Shown here piece by piece: positions 50,276 through 61,389 of a DNA stretch of 64,000 bases; the first letter of the stretch is position 1, and each line of letters opens with the position of its first letter. The translations under genes were made by a program, and so were the position numbers. This DNA is from Aphrophora alni (taxonomy: Eukaryota; Arthropoda; Insecta; Hemiptera; Aphrophoridae), in assembly GCA_963513935.1 (NCBI GenBank), contig OY740769.1, positions 72,991,712 to 73,055,711 of the forward strand. The letters are read 5' to 3'. Below the pieces are notes generated by a model. That model saw only the letters and a list, made by a program, of their open reading frames with translations, was not told the origin of the DNA and did no database searches.

Positions 50276-50583
50276 GAAATTGCAGTACTTTGTATGAAAT
50301 TTCTACTTAACTGTTTGTAAGAATCCATCGTAAATTTAATCTGTGTATTTCAGGGACACTCTGTGTATACAATTTTGAAATATATACAGAATTATATAAT
50401 AATTAGATCCTTATACATTATATAACAAAGATTTAGATGAAATATTACGTCGAACAATAAATTTCGAGTAGAAATATGTTAAAAAAAATAAAAGTTGTCA
50501 ATTTGAAGTGACAAAAAAACATTGGTGAACAAAACGTTAATAAAAAATCACTTTTTTGTTTACAAAATATTATTCCATGGTAA
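50276..50583 (+). repeat. direct duplication R4, copy 1
   Basis: About 308 bp, nearly identical to 52443-52753. It starts GAAATTG(C/T)AGTACTTTGTAT and ends TTATTC(C/T)ATGGTA. Differences are about ten single bases and a few short indels in A/T runs. Sequence outside both ends is unrelated, so the boundaries are sharp. Confidence 0.95.
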
Positions 50584-51542
50584 ACTTTTTCTTTTACATT
50601 GACAAAGATAATTAAAATTGATGAGAGTTTTTTGATACTTTGTTAATTTTATTTTTTCAAGAAAACTTTGTATTGTAAATTTATTTTGACATTCTTTCGA
50701 TATTTTTATCAATTCTAAATATGCAATTTAGACAATGGCCTCGCTTTATTGATTTAACCAGTTTATAGAAATAATATTTAAAATAGTAAATAGATATTAA
50801 TCTGTGTGTATTTGTCCTGTGTTTGTGTGACTTTGACTCGACTAACTCAAGGATACGTTCAGCTACGGAGATGAAACTTTGTTTGTATACTCTCCCAAAC
50901 AAATATTAAATCATCATCAAAACAAAAACAGAATACTTAGTAATTATTCTGATAAGCTATATCAATCAAATTTATGTGAAATGTAAATATTTATAACCCA
51001 AATCAATGCGTCAAAGAAAATTGAGGTTAACGAGTAAATAATAAAAAAACTAAAATTAACTAGAGGCTTCATTTACGTATCTTCTAAATTACTCACAAAA
51101 AGTCAATTTATTTTACTTGCTGTTCAGTAATGGTCTGTGCTTTTCGACGATGTTCATGATTCATATTTCCTTGTTAATCGATCGGCATTACTTGGGAGAT
51201 TTATTTGGGATCTTAGAGGCTACGATCGTTTGTGAGTTTTGGTTTCAATACCCCCTACCCCCAAACTTTGATTTTTAATTAAATAAACGCGTAAAATACG
51301 GCTAAACTGCCCACATACCAATTTAATTACAATCGTAAAACTCCTCGGGGCTGTAGAACACTGCACAATCGATCGTTCCAAAAAGCACTTTTTTTTTGTA
51401 TTCAGGGAACATTAAAACAGATATTTCCGAGAAAAATTCAACATCAATTTGTTGAACCATCACATAAAATTTCTGTGCAAGTGAGAAAGTAAAATTATTA
51501 TTAAAAATTTAAATTTTAGCTTAAGTTAAACAAAAACTAGTA

Positions 51543-51609
51543 AGGAAAGAAAACCACAAACACAATTTTTAGTAAATTTCTAAAAATTGTGTTTGTGGTT
51601 TTCTTTCCT
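51543..51609. repeat. perfect 30-bp inverted repeat with 7-base loop
   Basis: Arms 51543-51572 and 51580-51609 are exact reverse complements over 30 bp (left arm begins AGGAAAGAAAACCACAAACA), separated by TAAATTT. Transcribed from either strand it would form an uninterrupted 30-bp stem. No open frame or known element accompanies it. Confidence 0.97.
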
Positions 51610-52254
51610 GAAAACGGAGTTCTACCAAGTACCGTCGTTCAGTAGTATAAAATCGTTTAAAAAACTAGTAACACAATTGTGTTCATGTTCCAAAATTTAT
51701 AGAAAACTGACCGAACCTTCTGAAAATAGTTGGAATAAAAGTTAAGCATGGCGTGTTTCAAATTGGAAAAATTATGACTGAACTATTTTGATCGTCAATT
51801 TATTGAAATTGCATAATTTTTCACGTTTAACATGTTATTTAGCGTTGTTAATCTATGACAAATCTATAACTTCCATTTAACATCATGATAATTTAACACT
51901 TTCTCTACACTATTAAAAGCGAGAAAGTAAAAATTAGCAATTTTACACCTAATAGAGATGAATTATTAAAGAGGCAACACAATCACACCTACGAGCAACT
52001 GTACTGCAGACAGCAGTATAATGAGCTAGAAGAGAAAGATGACAATCACGATTTTATAATATGCTTACGTTACTATGTACGAGTACTAAATACATAGTTT
52101 TATTTAGTACATTTAGTTTCAGATAAAACTGTCCTGTACAATCGGCCTTTTAAATTTCTACAACTGTTCTATATTACATTCATATTCAAAATCACACCAA
52201 AAAAAATACCAACTTTTAACTTTTTAAAATAAAATGTGCATTATGGTCTTAAGA

Positions 52255-52385
52255 TGGTCATGTATTTGCTAGGTAAGGTACTGTGGGCGCCATGTACCGT
52301 TAGGACATAGGTCAACAACCCAGTGTGCACTCCGCGAGTCCACGGGTATACACGCGCTCCATGCTGTACTGTCCTTTGCAAAATC
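52255..52385. other. GC-richer islet, function unknown
   Basis: A short patch clearly richer in G+C and CpG than its surroundings (for example CACTCCGCGAGTCCACGGG, CACGCGCTCCATGC). No frame, tRNA fold or element end was recognised. It lies just left of R4 copy 2. Confidence 0.4.
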
Positions 52386-52442
52386 TAGTTAAGAGTCTAT
52401 CGTAAAGTTATTTATAGGTACTCTGAAGATAGTGTTTGTGTA

Positions 52443-52753
52443 GAAATTGTAGTACTTTGTATGAAATTACTACTTAACTGTTTGTAAGAATCCATCGTAA
52501 ATTTAATCCGTGTATTTCAGGGACACTTTGTGTATACAATTTTGAAATATATACAGAATTATATAATAATTAGATCCGTATACATTATATAACAAAGATT
52601 TAGATGAAATATTACGTCGAACAATAAATTTCGAGTAGAAATATGTTTTTAAAAAATTAATAAAAGTTGTCAATTTGAAGTGACAAAAAAACATTGGTGA
52701 ACAAAACGTTAATAAAAAATCACTTTTTGTTTACAAAATATTATTCTATGGTA
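52443..52753 (+). repeat. direct duplication R4, copy 2
   Basis: Second copy of 50276-50583, same orientation, start-to-start distance 2,167 bp. The minus-strand open frame 52503-52694 is a chance frame in this repeat; the corresponding stretch of copy 1 differs by indels. Confidence 0.95.
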
Positions 52754-52882
52754 GCCGTTAAATAAAATTTAATTAAAGTGAAAATATTCAATTTTAAAGT
52801 GTTTAAATTGTTTTTTTCCCCTTTCTGTAATTTCAGACAAACAACCGTCTAAATAGGTCAACTAATATTAACAAGTTTTATT

Positions 52883-52917
52883 ATATATTTTTGACTTAAA
52901 ATTAGTCAAAAATATAT
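52883..52917. repeat. perfect 14-bp inverted repeat with 7-base loop
   Basis: ATATATTTTTGACT (52883-52896) and AGTCAAAAATATAT (52904-52917) are exact reverse complements, separated by TAAAATT. The loop length is the same as in the hairpin at 51543. It lies about 130 bp after R4 copy 2. Confidence 0.93.
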
Positions 52918-53037
52918 CACAAAGTTAGTAAGTTTTATTACCTGGTGAAAATGTTCAAATTTACTAACGCAATACGCAGCTAATCTACTGAATTTTTTTC
53001 TGTACAATTCCCACATAACCAAATATTCTGGAAACAT

Positions 53038-53092
53038 GTCCCTACAAGTCCCTACAAGTCAGGGACAACTATGATCAACGCTATGATCAACG
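53038..53092. repeat. two adjacent short tandem duplications
   Basis: GTCCCTACAA occurs twice in tandem (from about 53038), and CTATGATCAACG occurs twice in tandem (from about 53068), with about ten bases between the pairs. Confidence 0.9.
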
Positions 53093-53099
53093 TACTGTG

Positions 53100-55800
53100 T
53101 GTTTATACATTTTTATATTACCAAACGAATTGTTTACTAATAACTCAACTTTTTATTATTTTGTTCCGAGTTATTGTTTAAGATCCACATTACCATTTTA
53201 TATTATTTTTCAGTGTAGGTCATTTTCAAGAATAAACAATGCAAGAATTTATTTCATGTGTCTAAAAATCAGGCCTGAGAAAAATGTTAATGTCGAAGTA
53301 TCCCAAAAATATATAAAGATTTTATAAAAACCAATATGCCCACAGATTTACTTTCTCAAAATTGCCCAAATCGATATTCACGAGACTATAGGCTTTACCA
53401 GACACGGTCTTAACTTTGTCTAGGACCTATCCGGCCTCTAAGTTGTATATTTGTTATAAATATTTTACTAGGTACGACTCTGTGAGGCCTTGTAACCATT
53501 TGTATATCATATTAAAAAGCCAGGATTATATTTACATTGTCAATAAATTACTTATTTGTTTTTATTGTAAAATATTAGTGTTGGTATCGTTACTTGCATT
53601 TAAATTTTGACATTTGATATAGCAGGTCAAAATTAACTTAAAAATGATCAGCACTTTTTTGTTTTATTTCACTTCAATACGATGGGTTTTTACAACATTC
53701 TACTTTCAAGTATTTTCTTTATTTTATGGTAACTGTATGTCTGCATGTCAAAAATAATTTTATCCTTATTCTTAAGATTATTAAAAGTAGAGATCAGTGA
53801 ACAAAAAAACCGAGATTGATTTCTTTATACTGTTTCAAAAGCTCAAATCAGTTTCGTCGAAAGAATGATCAAACAAAATTCAATAATGAATTAACATATT
53901 TCACAATTTAACCAAACATAAACAAAGTTAGCTTTAGGAAAATATTTACAAGGTACACAAAGATAACACATCAATTGGATGACGTCCTATAAACAAACAA
54001 ATTCTTTTTAAAATAGAAATATAGTGTGTAAATATATGATTTGGTTTATCAAATTGCCTAAAAGTGTTCAAGGTAAAGCCCGACATAGCATAACGAATGA
54101 AGCATGAAGGCGTTAGACTTCTCTCTGCGGTTCCGAATAGAAAATCGGATGTAGCCTCGATTCCAGGCCTTGTGCTATTAAAGTCCAAAACAACAAGGGT
54201 GAGACATTCACAAAACGTGAACAAAAAACGTTGTCATACAAAATCGAACCTTACACAAAGCATCTTATTTCTTAAAAATTAAAGCTTAAAGGCCAAAAAG
54301 TTTGAAAAGGTGTAGCTGGAAGTTCGAATATGTTCCAAAATATCCCCATGCTATTTTAATTAAATGTAGTGAAAATATAGAAATAACAACTGAATAAGAC
54401 ATTACGGTTCTCTAGTACCAAAACGAACCCTTAATGTCGTCAATTAAATCTCAAACTTGTCTTACTAGTGTATCATATTCATGAGAAATGTTAAGTTAAC
54501 GAACAATCTAAAAGAAATTTTTTGTTGAGTACTTACCAAAAAATAAACCTTGACAACCGCAGGCTACTGATTAAAATTTCACTCTGAGAAATATTATGGA
54601 TATTTGAGTTTTTCCAAATAGAGTAACCTTTTATCTGATTTTACTTAGAAGTATACAAAGATAATATACGACATGTTTATCAAAATCAATTTTTTCTCTT
54701 AATACTACCTAATATTTAATTATGTCAGACACAAATAGGATAAAACTATTAAACATTTCGAGTAAACCAAATCAGGTTCATTACCACCTAAAATGATGTG
54801 TTTTAACCACAAAAGTTATCGTTCCAAACGCCACTAACAGCTGACAAAATCCTTGTATCCTGGAGAGTTAGCCACCATGACACACTAGGACTGGATGCGG
54901 TCTGTAACCCTTGCCTTGGTCTGTTGCCTCATTAAAAGTGAAATCTTAAACCTGAACCTTGTTTGGGAATTGAAGGATAGGAACAAGGTACTTGGGATTG
55001 AATTGGGACAAACAGGAAAACTACAGGACAACCCAAATAGCCACATGAGTTCGTTGATTGTCGGTTCATAATTACGAAGAAACTAAATTATTGCGACTGA
55101 ACAAAACTTTCAGTATCACGTTCACAATAGTTTAAAAAACATTTTGCATCCGTAGTAACACATTTAGTCTATTTTCGGAATGACGTCTAGAGCTTTCATA
55201 TTTATCTTAATTGAACAAGTGAACGACTGAGTTGCATTTTTAAAGTTTGATGCTCTGTGTTCTACGGAATCCCAACTAGTTTGTATAAAATATTTAAGGG
55301 CTGAAAAGAAAATCATACATGGGTAGAAATTATTATCAACTAGTCGAAAACAGCTGGTCAAAAATACTCAAGATTTTGACGCTTACGATTATTATGAACT
55401 ACGTGTAATAATTTCATGTTAGATGTTAGGGAAAATTGAAATTAGTCTGAAATTTAAACTTGTTGTTAGATTTTGAGGAAGTTTCTATGAGCAAACATTA
55501 GCTGCGCCTCGATTTTATGATCGAGAAAAGGTTCGAAAAAGATTCCATCACCTACGCCTCCCACGTCGCAGGTACCAAAATATTTTGTCCGCCTCAAAGC
55601 TGATCGCACCAGCACAGTCCTTTGTAATTCTAAGTTAGTGGTGTCAAGTATATACCCCTTAAACTGGTTTATCACCTTATGTTACTTTTGTTACCCTACG
55701 GTCATTAAGGAGAAGATTTTAGTATCTTTGTAGCAACTAACGTGTCAACATCGAGCGACGAATAAGTCAATTTTTAGTGATATTGTGTGTACCGTGCAGT
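53100..55800. other. non-coding stretch with a possible tRNA-derived repeat
   Basis: No gene was recognised. A tRNA-like segment at 54050-54190 is listed separately. Segments at 54840-55060 and 55480-55690 are richer in G+C than the window average but show no motif I can name; the 69-codon minus frame at 55466-55675 is unrecognised. Confidence 0.45.
54060..54200 (+). repeat. possible tRNA-derived SINE fragment
   Basis: The stretch GAAGGCGTTAGACTTC, followed about 45 bases later by CTCGATTCCAGGCC, recalls the D-arm/anticodon region and the T-arm (B-box GGTTCGANTCC-like) of a tRNA with a long variable arm. Box A is poor and a complete cloverleaf cannot be drawn, so this is not a tRNA gene. No poly(A) tail or target duplication was found. 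Only one copy is visible in the window. Confidence 0.3.
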
Positions 55801-55804
55801 GACC

Positions 55805-56520
55805 ATGGCAACTTCGATGAGAGTCAGTGATGAGGGTATGATATGAAAGAGATTGATAATTTTAAGTTTAAGAAAGTGTTTAAGGTGAAGAGGACTGCGG
55901 AAGAATGTTAAAGATGTTCAAACTAAAAGTGCAAAGCTCCAGTTTATGTACTGGAAGAAGGAACCTATTTTGTCATGGCGAGTAATTACCGGTGAAAGTA
56001 ATAAAAAGAGATATAATTTCTAATTCAATCAAGAGAAAACCGAACAACATGAATGAGATGCTATCGAAATTAATCAGAGCTGAAATAAAAACCCTGAAGT
56101 TCTGAACACTTTGAAACAAAAAAGGTCAAATTGGTCAAAAAAGTATCAAATACCATTTCAAAGGCAAAACCCGAAGTTGCCAAAGAAGCACAGGAAACAA
56201 GGAGTTCAAACAATAAGGAATTTTGTGAGTTTTAATGATAGACTAATTGTATTTTAGTGAGACTCCAATTTCAAGTACATGGCGAAAAGGAAATAATCCT
56301 TATAAAATGATGGATACCAAAACACTTTTTGCAATTATTCACTCTTCTTGCCTACTCCAATGGACCATACATCCCTCTTGTATTCATTTTGCTGAGGGTC
56401 AAGAGAAGCGCATACACATTGATGGATTGCAGATTGTCACAGATGAATGCGACAAGAGAAAACTTCTGTTACAGCCAAAACAAGTGGTTATAGAGTCATG
56501 TTGTCTTCCGAGTCAGGTGT
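55805..56520 (+). pseudogene. decayed FLYWCH / MULE-type transposase relic
   Basis: From the ATG at 55805 (MATSMRVSDEG) the plus strand shows, across several frames, a zinc-finger-like stretch (RCSN.KCKAPVYVLEEGTYFVMASN, about 55915-55988). A segment like IISNSIKRKPNNMNEM and SKLIRAEIK follows (about 56012-56090), then KLVKKVSNTISKAKPEVAKE (about 56130-56185), and FNDRLIVF at 56230-56255. This order recalls insect proteins with a FLYWCH zinc finger followed by a linker and a MULE transposase domain. The 91-codon frame at 56247-56522 may carry the degraded start of the MULE domain, but that part is weak. Stops and shifts are many. The match rests on recalled motifs and could be a domesticated-gene copy and not an element. 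Confidence 0.45.
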
Positions 56521-56524
56521 AAAC

Positions 56525-59500
56525 TGCTTGGATATGTCTATAAATAACTCATATTAATTTAATCCAACACATATTGCTTTTAGAATATTCGTTGCTCGAT
56601 TTCATCAATTTTTTTTTCTAGTTTTAATATTACATTTGAGTTGTTTAGTGTTTATAGTCTTACCCTAAATTTTTTCTTTAAACCATTTTCCTTCCATTTT
56701 TGAAAGGTTGTGCAAAAACTTGAGGTGCTGTGGGTGTTATCCCACTCGTTGGGTTCAAGGCGCGGGGGAGTATTTATCCTTCGAGGCGCAGCTAATACAA
56801 GCAGGTTTCTACATACCAATCGTCAGAAATCCAAAAAAGTTAAAAATTTTTTTTTTTTAATACTGTTTATTATTGAAATTTTTGTGAAAATTATTATTTA
56901 TATGTTGAGGAGCCGAGTTCAACTGCTCGGTTTGTTATTGGAGGTATACACATTGACGACAATGAAATAATTAACAATACTGACAGATATTTTTCTTGGC
57001 AGTTTTAAGAGTTGAAGTTATATGATCATCGTAAATGGTGTCATCATTTTAGTTCAAGTTGATTTAAACTCTCATGAAAAAAGACTTAGTCATATGACAG
57101 TCCAGTCAGATGTTCCCAAAGGGGGACCTTGGCGAATAAAACTATTCCTGTCTCTTGGACTGGACTATAAACACGGGACACTCTGACTTGTTTATTGCCT
57201 GTTTTGTATGTTATCGTTTAGACGACTTAAGATTAACTAGCGCTAAAATTAATCAAAATTATTACAATATTATAGCATCAAAATTCTTTTATTTGTTGGT
57301 GTTTATTTGTATTGGTGACGAAAACCAGATGTATAAATATTTCAACCTAATATATAGTAAGTAGTATATATGAAAAATAAATTTCGAAATTTTTAGAGAA
57401 ATATCCTTTTTGAAGGTCTGTGATTTCTGTCAAGTTATTTCAACTGTCTAAATGGTTGAAAAGGTCCATCACATTGATTTCTCAGAAAGATTTTTTTTTT
57501 TCAATTTTGTTAGAAAATGTCTTAATTTTAACAAATGAATGTCTTTGGACTCCAAATAATGAAAATTAAATATTGATGTCATAACCAAAAATTTTAACCT
57601 GAGTTCAGTCCAATGATAACACCTAAATTTTCACACAATGACAAAGGAACGGCTCAACTATACAATATATAGTCCCAAAAATCACCGAAAAAGTTGGGTC
57701 AAAAATTGTATCTTAAAGGTCAGCGTAGAAAATCTTACTCAAATATAATACAAAAGATATCGATGAAATTGTAGTTAAATGAAATTGGCTACGACTGAAA
57801 TGAATCAATTTTTGAAAATGTATTTTTAATGTATATTTTTAATGTATTTTTAATGTATATATGACATGGAAGGACAAAATTATTATTACAAATATAAAAC
57901 AAATTAATTTGACCAATTATATTTAATCACTTTTGAATTTTAAATTCATTGTTTTGTTTGCCTACTGAATATTCCAAACCTAGAGTGTAGGCCTAACTGC
58001 GTTATCATTTCCTACAGAAAAAACTACTTAACGTATCTGGAGCAATGCCATTCGAAATGAAAATGCATAACCTGTCCACTAATCTCATGAATTAATCAAC
58101 TAAGGTTTTTTAAATTACTTTTTATTTAATTTTAAAAATCCACTAACTAGAAGGAAGCCAATAGGTCGCCAATAGAACCAACCGTCTTAAGTTAAATTAG
58201 ACAGTGTATCGTTTGAACGCCAAATGATACTGAGTTGAAATTTTACATGATACTTAGTGCTATAATATTAACCCAATAAGAGAAAAAATATTAACAGATT
58301 TCCTTTACGCATTTCAAAATGGCGGTAAATCAAAATGTTTAACATTGAATATCTTGAAAACCATTAATTTTACAAAAATGTATAAGGGAGAAAAAGTTTC
58401 CTCTTTTAATGACACATAAAATGTTTTAAAATTTTTTTTTCTATACGTCAAAGTAAAATCGAGTTATTGACAAAAAACTGAAAACATTTTCTTGGTAATT
58501 GTCTACAATACCAAAGATTATAATTTAACGAACATTGTCTATGAGTTCTGCAGTTTTTATTTTATTCTGAATTTATGTAAATAAAGCCTATAAAAATTAA
58601 ATAAAAACATTTAAAAATCGATTTTTACATTGTTTTTTGGGATATTACAAAGAAGTTTATTAAGAACAAAATAAAAGAATTTCAGACTATTTTTGTCCGT
58701 TCGGTTCTAGTAAAAATCATTTATTAAAGTTTGATTTAATTTTAAAAAGTGAAGTGGAATTTTTTAACATTCAATAAATGTGGAAATGTATATATTTATT
58801 TTTTATTCACTATTGTTTTTCACTAATGTCAAACTTTAATATCTGGGAATTCAGTTGACAAAATGAAAATAAAAGATGAAGAACATTGGACAAACTTTCT
58901 CACAAAGTCAAATATTAATAAAAAAACAGCATTCATTGATGTCTTTCCCCAAATGCCAGTGCAGAATTTATTTTGAAAAAAGTAAAATTAACCAAGAAAA
59001 AAATGATAGTTAAATATACAAGTTTTTACAAAATACTACGGGATCATGTCGATGAGTAATTCCCGCTTCAAGTAAGATCAGGAGAAATTATAAAAACTTG
59101 CGCGAGACTTAAAGGGAACTGCAAGTATTGTACACATTTCAAAACCCATTGTTTGTAGCAAATTAAATATCATCATGATATTTATAGCTTTAAAAATCGT
59201 GTAAATATGATTAAACTCATCATAACAATTAGATTTGTTAATTTCAAAGTTTTAAGAAATGTAGAACTTTTAACCTTTAGAATTAGAACAAGTAGTAGAG
59301 AGAAATTTGAATATTAAAGTGATGTAACTGGAAAGTAGTTTTTTTTTTATCCTTTTTTGTTCTTTTTATATATGCAACTGAGTGAGGGACCGAAAAAATA
59401 ACAAAATCGGACTGAAGCTTCCCTAGAAAAGTGCATAAAAGTACTTTTATGATGCATTTGAGTGCATCTGATTTTCTGTTGTAGTACGTGTCTCAGGTTG

Positions 59501-61150
59501 CTAGAAATAATATCGCAAGTGTTCGCAAACAATTTTGTAGATACTCTAATATGAGCGCCTAACGTGAATTAAACATAAAACGTATTTTACTTTTCAATTG
59601 GTTAATAAAAACGTAGGTTTTGTGTGTATATATCTTTATGGAAATAACACATAATACAACCATTCATGTCAATATTTAAACATAAAACATAAGCCTGCTT
59701 AATAAAATTAATTGAATGTAAATATACACAAGCAAAAAATTTAAAACATCAGTAGCACCAGGAAAATGTAATTTTAAAAAAATAATAGGTTGTATTGAGA
59801 TTGAAATATCACAACTAGTTCAATTGAATACATGTATACATGTAGAGAACACACACATACCGTAAGAGAAAAGCTATTACATTCAATAATTGATGATACG
59901 GCCATATTTCCGAGCAGAAATGAAAAATCTAGAAAGCAAGCTCATGGGGGTAAATAGTAAAGATTATGTCTAGGTTTTATAAAAATAAACAAAACACAAA
60001 ATTTGTAATTTTTTTTTTCAGTTTTGAGATTTTTACTGTGAACTTTTTACTGGGTAAAACCGGTGTACAGATGAGCCAATGTACCCCCTCCCCCCAATTT
60101 ATTTGCCTTTTAAAATGTTTCGGTATATTATGGGTAAAATATATTCTTAGGTTACATGAAATTACGCTACTATGAAATAATATGTCTTAAGTTAAATGAA
60201 TTCATGAAATATGTTCAAAAATTCATGGACGTATATAGACTGACAGATAGGAAGAAAGGATGTTTTACTATTGTACACTCAGTTAGAACTGTTTTGGACT
60301 CGAATATATTCTTTAAAATCAGAAGATTCCGTTCCACCATACACCAACGCCTTCTATATACTTTATAGTGGGAAAGTAAAAGTATAAACAATTGAGTTTA
60401 TCTATTCTTTCACTTAATTAAGTAACGTTAATGAACAGTAATTAATAATTATAGCATTGAAGTAGAGTGAAAGTGGTTTTAGAGATGCTCTAACACGGTA
60501 TTATTCATTTCCTTATAAAATAGAGAACTGAAAGGGAATTTGTATTGTTTCACTGAGGAAAAGTCAGGTGATGAAAAAGGAAAATAGCTGTTCATGATCG
60601 TAAACAAACAACACTGATTATATTGTCGATTACATTTTTTTATTAAGAATGGAATTTAAAATTGAGTGAATGTTGCTGAAAGACAAACAACCACGTTTCC
60701 TTAAAAATCACCACGAACTTACATTGTTGCTATGAGAAGAAAATAATTTTCCATTATATAACTTACAAACAATACTCAAGTTGCATATAAGTAGTGATTT
60801 TAATTTGTTCATTTTTCAAAGAAAAATCTGAAGTATTTACTTCGAAATCATTCTTCAGGTATTTTTAATAGTGAAAGCCATTGCAATTATTTAAAATGGC
60901 CAAGTTTAAATTGGAAATCTATTTAAATACAAATATACTAAAACTATATCTCTTATACTGTACCCATTATTACTATTTTTTTTTTTTTTATATTTTGTAC
61001 TTCAATACCTTACATCTACAACTACTAGAATATTTATATATAATTTTATTGAAATGTATATTTTGTTACTCGTCCAAAAAGTAACTAGCAGTTTAACATT
61101 GTAATACTCGCTGGAAGAGAGGGGAAGGGTATATTTGAAGCACAAATGTT
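56525..61150. other. non-coding AT-rich stretch
   Basis: No gene was recognised. A tandem (A)TGTATTTTTA motif lies at 57818-57860. The 58,190-58,700 segment has a phrase (AAAATGGCGGTAAATC) like ones seen inside fold-back elements, but no paired end was found. A plus-strand C-rich run lies at about 60084-60096. Confidence 0.5.
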
Positions 61151-61162
61151 CGTTACATTTTT

Positions 61163-61385
61163 TCTTGTTGTTTAAAGGCAAAAAGCTTTCAGTCATCGTC
61201 GCCATATAAAAAAGGAAGAAGAGAGTATAAAATAAATAGCTCTCGAATATTCTAATAACATCAGGGACCAAAAGAACTAGAGTTGGTCAAGAGATACCTA
61301 AGAGGGAAAATGAAAGAGAGGGATCTACCCAAGATTAGATGAAAAAAGGTGTAGATCAGTTAGGTTTTCTCAGGATTACCAAGCT
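61163..61385 (-). repeat. dispersed repeat family R1, copy 5 (inverted)
   Basis: On the minus strand it runs from a GGTAATCCTGAGAAAACCTA-like start through AGATCCCTCTCTTTCATTTT, CCTCTTAGGTATCTCTTGAC, CAACTCTAGTTCTTTTGG, TATTAGAATATTCGAGAGCT, TTTATTTTATACTCTCTTCT and TTATATGGCGACGATGACTG to CTTTTTGCCTTTAAACAACA. The palindrome seen in copies 3 and 4 is not preserved here. The minus open frame 61002-61271 partly overlaps it and is a shadow. Confidence 0.87.
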
Positions 61386-61389
61386 ACCT

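Noticed and set aside
54097..54282. Overlapping open frames on both strands
   Set aside because: They coincide with the possible tRNA-derived repeat and show no protein motif.
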